Assembly (NCBI RefSeq): GCF_014287635.1
Contig: NZ_JACOPH010000019.1
Span: forward strand, 1-41,168
Direction: 5' to 3'
From: Roseburia zhanii
Lineage (GTDB): Bacteria > Bacillota > Clostridia > Lachnospirales > Lachnospiraceae
Length of the DNA stretch: 41,168 bases
Positions 1-7,620 of the stretch are shown piece after piece; position 1 is the first letter of the stretch; every line of letters starts with the position of its first letter. The notes beneath the pieces were generated by a model that was not told the origin of the DNA, searched no databases, and worked only from the letters and a program-made list of their open reading frames with translations. The position numbers were made by a program, and so were the translations under genes.

Positions 1-113
1 CTTGTCAGTTGCTGTTACCAACAACATCCCAAGACTCGCTATTATCTGGCTGGCTAGACCTTGGATAAATCGGATTCCCACCGACTTGGTTACACACCCT
101 TAGCTGGGCGCAC
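1..113 (-). ncRNA. Group II intron, 5' end (partial)
   Basis: Read on the minus strand from position 113, the sequence begins GTGCGCCCAGCTAAGGGTG. This matches the conserved GUGYG 5' splice end and early domain I of bacterial group II introns. It continues with paired segments typical of domain I and leaves the window at position 1. The intron would begin 13 bases after the stop codon of the DUF1287 gene. The exon just before it (about 114-126) forms a short ACAACT/AGTTGT stem across the boundary. The reverse-transcriptase ORF and domains V-VI are not in the window, so activity cannot be judged. Confidence 0.6.
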
Positions 114-126
114 AACTGGGAGTTGT

Positions 127-771
127 TTAACTGATTCTATAATGTCCTATGATATCATCACGATGTTCCAGTATATCCTCTTCATAATATATTTGATATG
201 GATTTGCATGATGGATTACAAAACATATACCTTTTCGATTTCTCTTGTCAGATATAATTCCGATATGTTTTTTAAATACAACAATATCTCCACCTTGCCA
301 TTCTTCTATTTCATTTATATCTGTAGTAAGACTTATTGCATTATTATCGAAATATACTTTTAAATTTTTAACTCTTCTAAAATCTATATTTTTATCAACG
401 GCATCTATATCATATAATTCTTTATTGTTTTTTATATCCTCATTTACTAATACCATCAAATCATATCCTGCATCTTTTAAAGCAAAAGCTACTACATCAG
501 TACAAACCCCATATTCATCATTTGGATAACCTGTGTTGTAATATTTGCTTTTATATTTTGGATTAGTTTTTATGTAATTATTTGCATTATTTAATATATC
601 TGTTTGGTCATCTATACCATCATTGTCTTTATCAATATTGCTCTTGTAAGCTTCTATATTGAAATCTGCATTTGTATATTTTTTATGTGGAATATAATTA
701 AAACAATACAACACATATAAAGCAGCAATTATTAGTACCGAAAAAACAATAAGCGTTATTCTCTTCTTCAT
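127..771 (-). CDS. Membrane-anchored DUF1287 (NlpC/P60-fold) protein
   Basis: This 214-residue protein has an N-terminal hydrophobic segment (about residues 5-24) that serves as a signal anchor, so the rest should lie outside the membrane. An acidic loop, DKDNDGIDD, looks like a calcium-binding repeat. It is followed by a DUF1287 pattern: GVCTDVVAFAL with the likely nucleophile cysteine, NIDFRRVKNL, GGDIVVFKKHIGIISD with the likely catalytic histidine, and a terminal GHYRI. DUF1287 proteins are predicted cysteine amidases or peptidases of the cell envelope; the substrate is unknown. The start at 771 is chosen because GGAG lies just upstream, rather than the in-frame ATG at 789. It is AT-rich and unlike the ICE-C core. 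The group II intron follows directly. Confidence 0.75.
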   Translation of the reverse strand: MKKRITLIVFSVLIIAALYVLYCFNYIPHKKYTNADFNIEAYKSNIDKDNDGIDDQTDILNNANNYIKTNPKYKSKYYNTGYPNDEYGVCTDVVAFALKDAGYDLMVLVNEDIKNNKELYDIDAVDKNIDFRRVKNLKVYFDNNAISLTTDINEIEEWQGGDIVVFKKHIGIISDKRNRKGICFVIHHANPYQIYYEEDILEHRDDIIGHYRIS

Positions 772-789
772 ACATTCTCCGTTAAACAA

Positions 790-1060
790 CTTGCGATTTT
801 AATGTCTCTATTATACCATAATGATACTATTATGAAAAATGAGTTCACCCACGATGAGTGTGTTAATCAGACAAAGACACTCTTTTACATAGTCTCAACT
901 TTCAAAAAATAACTCCCTTTTTACAAAAGTGTGTCTGATGCATATTAACTCATAATTATACGAAACACCACACTTTTATTCATTTTCTATTCATTTCTTA
1001 CTAATGGGTATTCATTTTTACTCTAAGTTGTCGTGCAATTTATTAGAATGGAATTTTTGA
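790..1060. other. AT-rich intergenic region with imperfect inverted repeat
   Basis: No ORF is convincing here. Two segments, about 862-890 and 925-952, are imperfect reverse complements (TTAATCAGAC...ACACTCTTTT against AAAAGTGTGTCTGAT...TTAA). They could fold into a stem of about 24 bases with a 35-base loop. The region presumably contains the promoter of the leftward DUF1287 gene. No function is assigned. Confidence 0.35.
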
Positions 1061-1097
1061 AAGGCTACTTCACTTGGATGGTGAGGTAGCCTTTTCA
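1061..1097. terminator. Bidirectional intrinsic terminator
   Basis: AAGGCTACTTCAC (1061-1073) pairs with GTGAGGTAGCCTT (1081-1093) with one G-U wobble and a 7-base loop. TTTTC follows on the plus strand and a shorter T run on the minus strand. It lies just beyond the 3' end of the leftward nuclease-like gene. Confidence 0.75.
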
Positions 1098-1113
1098 ATT
1101 TGCCACTGTATTT

Positions 1114-1893
1114 TTAATAACCAATTACATCTTTTGATACTTCATTAATTACTGATTGAGGTATCGTATCAATGCTTACTGTATAGGCTTTGTTCATACG
1201 AGGATTATATATACCTAGATTTTTTACGCTCTTAAACTCTTTATGAATCGAGTGCATACCCATGATATAATATACCAACAACTGCAATGTGTATTTTGGC
1301 TTTGGCTCATCCTTTGACACTTTAAAATCCCATAATGTATCTTTTGTTAAATAGTCTCCATCACCAGTAGAAATAGTGTCTGTGTATCCGCCTTCAAATG
1401 TAAATCCATCTTTTGTTATAGGTCCATATTCTTTCCAAAAAGATAAACTGCGATTAATCATGGTTACAATGTTCTCAATCGTATCTTTATCGGGGTTAAT
1501 TTCTTCTACTGGCTTATACCCTATTATGCCAGCTCTAAAACAAACATCGTATCCTACCAATTTGCAAGCATTTGTTATGGATTTTTTATCAAGTCCTTTT
1601 ATATCTGCTAATAGACTTGTAGCGTTTTTCATTGACGATTGCTTTTTATTCCCTGTAAATAAATCCAAAGCCAAAGCACCCTTCAAAGATATTGAAAAGG
1701 CTTCCTCTTTTTGGACACCCATCAAAAATCGGGTCATATAATCAACTGCAAGACCAACTAAACTTGCATGGATATTCTCATTCTCATTCAATGTAATTCC
1801 ATCATCAAGTTGAGTTACCACAAGTTCTTTTTTGTTTATGTATCCACCACGGGGTTGTTTTATCATGCTAATTCGTTTGGTTACTGAATACAT
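1114..1893 (-). CDS. PD-(D/E)XK nuclease-like protein
   Basis: This 259-residue soluble protein is of no firmly named family. Near residues 175-215 it has GDGDYLTKDTLWDFKVSK followed by LQLLVYYIMG. A buried aspartate, a strand ending in D-F-K and a downstream LQLLxYY helix are the usual signature of RecB/Cas4-type PD-(D/E)XK nucleases. The D-F-K lysine is present. The N-terminal half (about 1-130) is helical and may bind DNA. It lies 93 bases downstream of the truncated adenine methyltransferase on the same strand, so the pair may be remnants of a restriction-modification or defence operon. That role is inference. Confidence 0.5.
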   Translation of the reverse strand: MYSVTKRISMIKQPRGGYINKKELVVTQLDDGITLNENENIHASLVGLAVDYMTRFLMGVQKEEAFSISLKGALALDLFTGNKKQSSMKNATSLLADIKGLDKKSITNACKLVGYDVCFRAGIIGYKPVEEINPDKDTIENIVTMINRSLSFWKEYGPITKDGFTFEGGYTDTISTGDGDYLTKDTLWDFKVSKDEPKPKYTLQLLVYYIMGMHSIHKEFKSVKNLGIYNPRMNKAYTVSIDTIPQSVINEVSKDVIGY

Positions 1894-1986
1894 TCGTTTG
1901 TACCTCCAATATTCTCATTATGCATATCTTATCATATTTTATCACATGACAAGAACATTGTGAATGATTTGCTATATTATATTCGA

Positions 1987-2874
1987 TTATTTTCGCTCTT
2001 TGATGACTGATTCTATTACATCTCTGTATTTTTGAGGTAGGTCAAATGCTTCGTAAAGTTCTTCATCAGTATATATGTGGTCAAACTTGCCTGTTGGTGG
2101 AGCTGGAACAAATCGGAAACAATGATTTGTTTGAATATTGTTTAATTTACTGATATTAGGAACTAAAAAGAATCTTGTAAACTTGCTATATATCCATGAT
2201 ACGAATGATTTACATTCCTCAATACTGTCTGATTCAAAAATACATTTTGATTCACCACTATATGATTCATTTTTTGTGTTATCAATAAGCCGTGATATAC
2301 TTAAAACATAACGTGGGTGTTTGGTTGCATACCAGTCATAACCAGATACTTTTGTATTCATCCATATTTCATAATGTTTATTCCCTGTTATATAGGGAAA
2401 TTGAAACACTTTATATGCTCCTAATGAATCAATTATTTCTTGTCCTATATTAAGCAAGCTTTCTTCATGTAGTATACTTCTATATTCTTCTCCGTTAAAT
2501 ACATTTATATCATTGCATTTATTTGACACAAAAGCTGTATCGGATTTTTTATTTTTATCTACTAAAAAATAAGAAATCCCATCTGTCTGATAAATGTCAA
2601 ATACATCTTTACAACAAGGGTAAAAACATACCTGTTTTATACAGGGTACAATGACTTGTCTAAACTCTCCGTAGCTATGTTGACTAGCAATTCCCTGTGA
2701 AGCCTCTGCGGTCTGCCACTTAGCGGGTGTTATCATACAAGTATATTTATCACATAATGTATATCCTAAAAATACAAAATCTATATCTATCCCTCTATTA
2801 TATGGTGGGTTACCTATGACTACATCAAATTTCATTTGTCCGAACTCCTTTTTCATTTCATCTATTAACATCTT
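1987..2874 (-). pseudogene. N-terminally truncated adenine DNA methyltransferase
   Basis: The visible part holds the catalytic NPPY motif of N6-adenine methyltransferases (FDVVIGNPPYNRG, about residue 20 from the first ATG at 2871). A long C-terminal part follows, like the target-recognition region of Eco57I/Mod-type enzymes. The usual 100 or more residues with the SAM-binding motif I are missing. The reading frame stays open upstream of 2871 directly into the end of the adjacent recombinase element. The simplest reading is that ICE-C integrated inside this gene and that the 5' half lies at the other end of ICE-C, outside the window. Without motif I the fragment should be inactive. It is probably co-transcribed with the PD-(D/E)XK gene. 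Confidence 0.65.
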
Positions 2875-2882
2875 ATGATTAG
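2866..2882. other. Probable left attachment junction of ICE-C
   Basis: The methyltransferase frame ends, and the recombinase stop codon (2879-2881) lies, within about 10 bases. TTATGATTAG here contains a GA dinucleotide, the core used by TndX/TnpX-family recombinases. The exact crossover cannot be fixed without the right end. Confidence 0.5.
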
Positions 2883-4609
2883 CGCCTATTAGGAAAACAC
2901 ACTGTCAAAGAGGTTTGTAGCGGGGGGTAGCCCGCTACTGCGGTATCTTCCGTAGTGTTGATTTCAATGTACTCGGCAATCTTGCGGAGCTCGTCAGCAA
3001 ATTTGAATTTCACGCTGATATTGCCGTTTTCATAGACCTTGATATAGTCCACAAGTTCAACCAAGATTTCACGGTTGAGGGCTTCAATGTTCTGATACTT
3101 CATAAAGGCTACCAGTGCAGGATGCTCGTTGTCCACACCGTTTGCCAGTTCTGCGCGTTCAGCGTTCAGCCGGGTAAGCACCGCGGAAATATCAGAAGTC
3201 TGCCGTTCATAGTCAGCCTTCATATCCCGGTATTCCTGCTGGGTGATTTCACCGTCTTTCCAGTCCTGATAAAGAGATTGCTTGTAGCGTGTTATCTTTG
3301 TCAGTTCCCGCTCTTTTGCAGCTATCAGATCGTCCAGTCGGTAAGACTGGCTTTTTTTGATTGGAGCGGAATTGATCTGCGTGACGATTTCCGAGTAGGA
3401 AACAGCCAAATGTACCTGATGCTGTACAGCGAACAAAACAGCAGCCTCCAGCCGTTCATGCTTGATTGAGTGCATGGTGCAGGCTGTCCGGGAACGGTTC
3501 TTGTAGGTTGAGCAAGAATAATATACATTGTTGTTCTTGCCAACGCATCGGGTAATGGCCCGCCCGCAATCGGCACATTTCAGAAAGCCGCTGAATAAAT
3601 GTACCTCACGGCCTTTCGGGGAAGTACGGGTATCACGCTGTAAGAGAGCCTGTACCTTGTCGAAAGTTTCATAGTCGATAATGGCCTCATGCGTTCCAGC
3701 CACTTCCACCCATTCCTCGCGTGGAACAGCTTCAATCTGGTGTACCTTGTAGCTTTTCACCCGGCTTCGGCCTTGGGCTAAATCCCCGGTGTAGGTCGGA
3801 TTGGTAAGAATGGAGTGGATCATGCGGACTCCCCACATAGGATCGTCATACCCTCTTGTCGAAACAGGCAAGCCCTTTTGTACCTTGTAAGCCGAGGGGC
3901 TCGGTACGCCGTGTTCGTTCAGGTACAGCGCGATAGCACGTTTTGATGACCCTTGAATAAGCATTGTAAAAATGAGTTTGACATTTTCAGCAGCATCTGG
4001 ATCAACAATCAGCCTGTGCTTGTCCTTTGGGTGCTTTACATAGCCGTAAGGAGCAAATGCTCCGATATACTGGCCGTTGCGCCGTTTGTAATCAAATACC
4101 TGCCGGATCTTTTTGGAAGTCTGATAGCAGTAATTATCGTTCATCACGTTTGTAATGGGAACGATGATATTTGAAACGCTGTCGGGGTTCTTGTAGCTGT
4201 CCACATTCTCAGCAAGGCTGATAAAGCGAACACCCATTTGAACAAACAGGTTATCGATCAAACTTCCGGCATCGCTATAATTTCGTGCGAAGCGGGACAG
4301 GTCTTTTACTATAACGCAGTTGATTTTACCACTCATGACATCCGCCAAGAGCCGTTGAAAATCTTCACGGTTAGCATCCGTTCCAGTATGTCCGTCATCT
4401 ACATATTCCGTGATACTTTCAAACTCGTCAATGTTGCGTCGGTAAAAATCGTTCAGTAGGTCACGCTGGTTTTTTACGCTGTTGCTATCGTCTTTTCCTT
4501 TTTTCAAATCTTCCTTTGAAAGCCGGATATAGATGCCCAGCCGCCAGCGGCGGATTGTGTAAGAGGGAGAGAAACTCTGCTGATACCCTCTGTTTTTTGC
4601 TCGTGCCAT
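2879..4609 (-). CDS. Large serine recombinase of ICE-C
   Basis: This 576-residue integrase/excisionase is of the TndX/TnpX class. The N-terminal resolvase domain (about 24-170) begins GIYIRLSKEDL, so Ser31 is the likely nucleophile; the conserved DLSRFARN segment follows. A recombinase domain comes next (about 190-310), then a zinc ribbon (CADCGRAITRC...YYSCSTYKNRSRTAC, about 345-385), a coiled coil (about 430-490) and a C-terminal domain. Such enzymes cut at a GA dinucleotide and move elements through a circular form. The 3' end abuts the interrupted methyltransferase, the usual position at the element end. The start has an upstream GGAGG. A 23-bp palindrome lies 72 bases upstream. Confidence 0.93.
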   Translation of the reverse strand: MARAKNRGYQQSFSPSYTIRRWRLGIYIRLSKEDLKKGKDDSNSVKNQRDLLNDFYRRNIDEFESITEYVDDGHTGTDANREDFQRLLADVMSGKINCVIVKDLSRFARNYSDAGSLIDNLFVQMGVRFISLAENVDSYKNPDSVSNIIVPITNVMNDNYCYQTSKKIRQVFDYKRRNGQYIGAFAPYGYVKHPKDKHRLIVDPDAAENVKLIFTMLIQGSSKRAIALYLNEHGVPSPSAYKVQKGLPVSTRGYDDPMWGVRMIHSILTNPTYTGDLAQGRSRVKSYKVHQIEAVPREEWVEVAGTHEAIIDYETFDKVQALLQRDTRTSPKGREVHLFSGFLKCADCGRAITRCVGKNNNVYYSCSTYKNRSRTACTMHSIKHERLEAAVLFAVQHQVHLAVSYSEIVTQINSAPIKKSQSYRLDDLIAAKERELTKITRYKQSLYQDWKDGEITQQEYRDMKADYERQTSDISAVLTRLNAERAELANGVDNEHPALVAFMKYQNIEALNREILVELVDYIKVYENGNISVKFKFADELRKIAEYIEINTTEDTAVAGYPPLQTSLTVCFPNRR

Positions 4610-4680
4610 TATTCCTCCTTCCCTATCACATTACACTTATATTATAACTCTGTCCGGGGAGGACAACAAGGATGCCTCCG

Positions 4681-4703
4681 CTTCGGGACACTTTGTCTCG
4701 AAG
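4681..4703. repeat. 23-bp palindrome, copy 1
   Basis: Left arm CTTCGGGACA, spacer CTT, right arm TGTCTCGAAG, with one arm mismatch. It lies between the recombinase start and the DUF6870 stop codon. It is the first of ten copies of one interspersed palindrome in ICE-C. Confidence 0.85.
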
Positions 4704-4727
4704 AAGCAAAACGAGCTGTAACCGAAG

Positions 4728-4994
4728 TTACAGCCCGCTTCTTTGCCGCAGCAGGAAATCCGTCAGCTTATCTTGGAGAGATGGCCCGCTTTCAGCAAAT
4801 TCAATTTTCACGCCAACACCACCGATGCAAAAGCAGTATGGATTTTTGACAGTCTGCAAAAATCGAGAGATGCGCTCCTTTCGGGAAAGCGCATTGTCAA
4901 AGGTCATACCGCTCACATCAGGCAGGGACTCGGCAGCCACCGCGCCAATGTCAACGCTTCTCATTTGTTCAAGTTCCTGTGTAGTTAATTTCAC
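4728..4994 (-). CDS. DUF6870-like small ICE protein
   Basis: This 88-residue protein starts at a GTG preceded by an ideal AAGGAGG, with no ATG at the right place. It shows the pattern of small proteins beside Tn1549/CTn-type recombinases, which I recall as DUF6870: an N-terminal helix LTTQELEQMRSVDI, a middle segment with LPDVSG, and NPYCFCIGGVGVKIEF. These proteins have no known biochemical role; position and size suggest a part in excision or regulation. It lies upstream of the recombinase on the same strand, separated by a palindrome. Its leader has a 13-bp perfect hairpin and a second palindrome, so its expression may be controlled post-transcriptionally. Confidence 0.7.
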   Translation of the reverse strand: MKLTTQELEQMRSVDIGAVAAESLPDVSGMTFDNALSRKERISRFLQTVKNPYCFCIGGVGVKIEFAESGPSLQDKLTDFLLRQRSGL

Positions 4995-5049
4995 GGTAAA
5001 CCTCCTTCGCAGATTGATAGAACGCCTCCCGCTGTTTGGTGGGGAAACG

Positions 5050-5084
5050 CAACAGGCCAGCACCACCGGGATGCTGGCCTGTTG
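5050..5084. terminator. Strong hairpin in the DUF6870 leader
   Basis: CAACAGGCCAGCA (5050-5062) pairs perfectly with TGCTGGCCTGTTG (5072-5084) around a 9-base loop. It lies 56 bases upstream of the GTG start at 4994, next to palindrome copy 2. Only GCGTTTCC follows on the minus strand, so it is a weak terminator or an RNA control structure. Confidence 0.55.
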
Positions 5085-5094
5085 CCTTACTCCA

Positions 5095-5117
5095 CCTTGG
5101 GACACTTTGTCTCGAGG
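5095..5117. repeat. 23-bp palindrome, copy 2
   Basis: Arms CCTTGGGACA and TGTCTCGAGG with spacer CTT. It sits 101 bases upstream of the DUF6870 start, directly before the 13-bp hairpin. Confidence 0.85.
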
Positions 5118-5140
5118 TTTATTATAGTTTTTGAATATTA

Positions 5141-5205
5141 GAGAGCGCCGCACATATTTACTTGGCCTGTCCAAAGACAATCGTTATTTTCTGTGCGGCG
5201 CTCTC
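5141..5205. repeat. 14-bp perfect inverted repeat
   Basis: GAGAGCGCCGCACA (5141-5154) and TGTGCGGCGCTCTC (5192-5205) are perfect inverted copies around a 37-base AT-rich loop. No T tract follows on either strand, so a plain terminator is unlikely. It could be a recombination directionality site, a protein-binding site or a structured leader. Confidence 0.6.
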
Positions 5206-5463
5206 AACGCAAGTAAAGCGACAAGCCCGGAGGAACAGGCAGCCAACCTGTTCAGCGCCGGATCATGGACTTGGGATGACCGGGCCCATTTACAGTGTTG
5301 GTGTTGTTCGCTCAATCTCTTTTGGGAGATGTCACTGCGCACCCACTGTCTGGCTCCCCGTACTTACTCAGGGCTGCCGTTATTCCCTTGCGTTAGGAAG
5401 AAAACCTCCTCTCATAAACCGAGACATTTTTTCATCAATTTCAAGTGGGTTAAGATGAAAAAA
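5206..5463. other. Noncoding spacer
   Basis: No ORF with a ribosome-binding site is supported between the 14-bp inverted repeat and the sigma-like gene. The plus-strand open frame running through here has no conserved motif and continues as the antisense of the sigma-like gene, so it is not counted as a gene. Confidence 0.5.
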
Positions 5464-5874
5464 TCAAAAAGTTTTTTTCATATGTTCAAGGCCACGCTTG
5501 ATCGACTGGCGAATAGACTCCTCATGTACTCCCTCGGCCTCGGCAATTTTCTTAATCGACTTGCCAAGAATAATATGTGCGTCAATTCTGCGGCCCTGGA
5601 TCTCCGGCAGAGAATTGAGAGCGTTCCACAGACGGATGAACAGCTCCATGCGCTCCAGAAGCTCCTGGGGCGTTGGCTCATGCAGGCAGGCGGAATATTC
5701 GATCCCGTCATCGCAGTCCAGAGAATACTGCGCCTTATGCCGGGAGAGCCGCCGCTGGTAGGCCATTTCGTGCCGGGCATCGGACACAAATACTTCGGCT
5801 ACCTCGTCAGAAACCTCGATAAACTGATCCTGTGTGTACCAATAATAAAAATCCTTCAGATTGATTGTAGTCAT
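5464..5874 (-). CDS. Sigma-70-like / HTH protein of ICE-C
   Basis: This 136-residue protein starts at ATG 5874 after GGAGGT. The N-terminal FYYWYTQDQFIEVSDEVAEVF segment is typical of small sigma-like proteins in Tn1549/CTn elements. The C-terminal half (LFIRLWNALNSLPEIQGRRIDAHIILGKSIKKIAEAEGVHEESIRQSIKRGLEHMKK) is a sigma region 4 helix-turn-helix. It probably directs or modulates transcription of ICE genes, in a role like Orf7-type sigma factors of Tn916. A palindrome copy lies 86 bases upstream. Target promoters are unknown. Confidence 0.75.
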   Translation of the reverse strand: MTTINLKDFYYWYTQDQFIEVSDEVAEVFVSDARHEMAYQRRLSRHKAQYSLDCDDGIEYSACLHEPTPQELLERMELFIRLWNALNSLPEIQGRRIDAHIILGKSIKKIAEAEGVHEESIRQSIKRGLEHMKKTF

Positions 5875-5959
5875 AAATAAACCTCCGTTTCGGTGTTGGG
5901 TGGATGAGTGACCGAAACGGGGCTCGGCGGGGAGCGGCACCCCGGGGAGCCGCCCCGCA

Positions 5960-5982
5960 CCTCGGGACAATTTGTCTCGAAG
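5960..5982. repeat. 23-bp palindrome, copy 3
   Basis: Arms CCTCGGGACA and TGTCTCGAAG with spacer ATT, 86 bases upstream of the sigma-like gene start on the minus strand. Confidence 0.85.
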
Positions 5983-6196
5983 TACAAAAAAGCGCCCGCA
6001 CAGCAAGACGCTATGCAGACGCATGAAATTACATTATCATAATTGTACTGATATATTGTACCTTCATAGCCAGACTGTCCCGGAGGGGGAGCTATGCTTT
6101 TTTTAGCTGGTGAAGGTCATGGGAATTGTGAGAAAGTAAGATGGACACGGCGACACCCTCCTATGGGCCGCCGTGGGGTTACTGAATATCCAAAGA
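5983..6196. other. Intergenic region, no gene seen
   Basis: No supported ORF. The minus strand probably holds the promoter of the sigma-like gene. No other structure was recognised apart from the two hairpins listed next. Confidence 0.4.
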
Positions 6197-6230
6197 GAAA
6201 CGGCGGCTCTGAAAATTGAGCCGCCGTTTC
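6197..6230. terminator. 13-bp perfect hairpin
   Basis: GAAACGGCGGCTC (6197-6209) and GAGCCGCCGTTTC (6218-6230) pair perfectly around an 8-base AT-rich loop. It lies downstream of the leftward lipoprotein gene. TCTCTTTGG follows on the minus strand, so termination is plausible. Confidence 0.6.
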
Positions 6231-6249
6231 AAATAGGCGTATTGATAGG

Positions 6250-6291
6250 CTGCTGTACGACGGCTTTTTTTCTTTTGCCGTCGTGCGGCAG
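6250..6291. terminator. 15-bp hairpin downstream of the lipoprotein gene
   Basis: CTGCTGTACGACGGC (6250-6264) pairs with GCCGTCGTGCGGCAG (6277-6291), with G-U wobbles and a T-rich 12-base loop. It is the first hairpin met by transcripts from the leftward cassette. Confidence 0.55.
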
Positions 6292-6347
6292 TCTTTACTC
6301 TTGAATTACGCTACAAGTACCAGAACTGGAAAACGCTTATTTTTACT

Positions 6348-6683
6348 TCAGTTAGCTGGATCTTTCAAAGAAATCGCATACACCGTATTGATCTGTAATG
6401 GATAGCTCTCTGCAATGTTACCATCGTAATAGACAATGACTTCATCACCAATGTTGAAATCAACCATGTCATCTTTGTTCTCTGCATCCAAAGAAACATC
6501 GCAATATGCTCCGTAAGGGTAAGCGTCTGTCTGGATGGAAATAAGTATGGAGTTGTTATAAACTTCTTCCACAACGCCGGTAATGCTGGACTCATTCTTT
6601 ATGATGTCGTCCATAGAACGCCCACAGCCAACAAGACTTAATACACAAAACAATGTTAAAATGAGTGATAGAATCTTTTTCAT
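6348..6683 (-). CDS. Small secreted lipoprotein
   Basis: This 111-residue protein starts at ATG 6683 after GGAGGTG. It has a lipoprotein signal peptide: MKK, a hydrophobic stretch and lipobox LVGC with the acceptor cysteine near residue 20. The mature part resembles small beta-barrel DUF3221-like lipoproteins (SSITGVVEEVYNNSILISI and a later IGDEVIVYYDG), an OB-like fold. It should be anchored outside the membrane. It ends the leftward cassette of response regulator, kinase, larger lipoprotein and this gene. The order suggests it is made under that two-component system. Its ligand is unknown. Confidence 0.65.
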   Translation of the reverse strand: MKKILSLILTLFCVLSLVGCGRSMDDIIKNESSITGVVEEVYNNSILISIQTDAYPYGAYCDVSLDAENKDDMVDFNIGDEVIVYYDGNIAESYPLQINTVYAISLKDPAN

Positions 6684-6734
6684 ACAGGTCACCTCCGCCT
6701 TTTGCCATCGCTCGGCTGATTATGAAAGCAGAAA

Positions 6735-7487
6735 TTATTCCTGCGAGGTGTAATCTTCTCCAATAGGATTATTCTTTAGCATGAGTGATTGTGCATCTGT
6801 TTCAGATATTTCTTTAATTTCTGAAATTTGATGGTTGCCATCCCTTGAAATAGTAACACATACTCCATTTTCTTCATCAGTGTAAACAACAGCCTGTTCA
6901 CTGTCCAATAATATCTTAATTCTCTGATTATTATAATACCAACCGCCGCTCTGCTCGTTGTAGGTAATGCCATAGTCTGCATAGTCTTTAAGCCAAAGTT
7001 GGGGAGTAGATTCTCCCTTTTGTACAGTACTCAATGATGTATCAGTGGGATTAAAGTTATTATGCTTTTGGGTATGACGGTCATAATTTTCTTTGGAACA
7101 CTCTTTAATACCAACAAGGTTATTTTCTTCGTCCCGGTCTGCCTCAATATCCACCGTTCCAGAAAAGAAATTCGTGAAACTCGCTCCAGCTATGGGGTCA
7201 TTAAAAAATCTCACTACATTCCCATTATAGGTAAAATAATAATTCTCCTGATCATAGCTCAAGCCGTAAGGTTCATATATGGAGTAGTCCACACTTCCAC
7301 CAGGCAGTTCTGCTGTAGTAGAATCGTTCGCCGCATTTTCCGTATCAGAAACGGTTTGTGCCTGATAGGAAACATTTTTCGTAGTGTTGTTATCGGAAGG
7401 AATATTCACTGATGAACTACACCCAGCTACCCCCCCCACAAGCAATGCACTTCCGAGAGCTAATGTAAGTAGTTTTTTTGTGCTCAT
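6735..7487 (-). CDS. Lipoprotein with two internal repeats
   Basis: This 250-residue protein starts at ATG 7487. Its signal peptide has lipobox VAGC. A low-complexity Ser/Asn/Thr linker (about 25-65) leads to two repeats: YGLSYDQENYYFTYNGNVVR followed by an acidic DEENN..GIKE segment, and YGITYNEQSGGWYYNNQRIK followed by DEENG..ISEIKE. A duplicated extracellular binding module is therefore likely. No named family is recognised. It lies between the kinase gene and a smaller lipoprotein, so it is a candidate ligand-binding partner or output of the kinase. That role is inference. Confidence 0.6.
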   Translation of the reverse strand: MSTKKLLTLALGSALLVGGVAGCSSSVNIPSDNNTTKNVSYQAQTVSDTENAANDSTTAELPGGSVDYSIYEPYGLSYDQENYYFTYNGNVVRFFNDPIAGASFTNFFSGTVDIEADRDEENNLVGIKECSKENYDRHTQKHNNFNPTDTSLSTVQKGESTPQLWLKDYADYGITYNEQSGGWYYNNQRIKILLDSEQAVVYTDEENGVCVTISRDGNHQISEIKEISETDAQSLMLKNNPIGEDYTSQE

Positions 7488-7620
7488 AAAATAAACACCA
7501 TCCTTTCTTTGAATATATATAAAGGATACCACTACCTTTTGTGATACATTTGGGATTAGTTTGTGATTTATGTGTAGTTGAAAAGCGGCGAGTTGATTAC
7601 CCACCGCTTTTCCATATCTT

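Noticed and set aside
5131..5880. Long plus-strand open frame of 249 codons
   Set aside because: Its second half is the antisense of the sigma-like gene, it lacks conserved motifs, and the minus-strand gene has the better start and domain.
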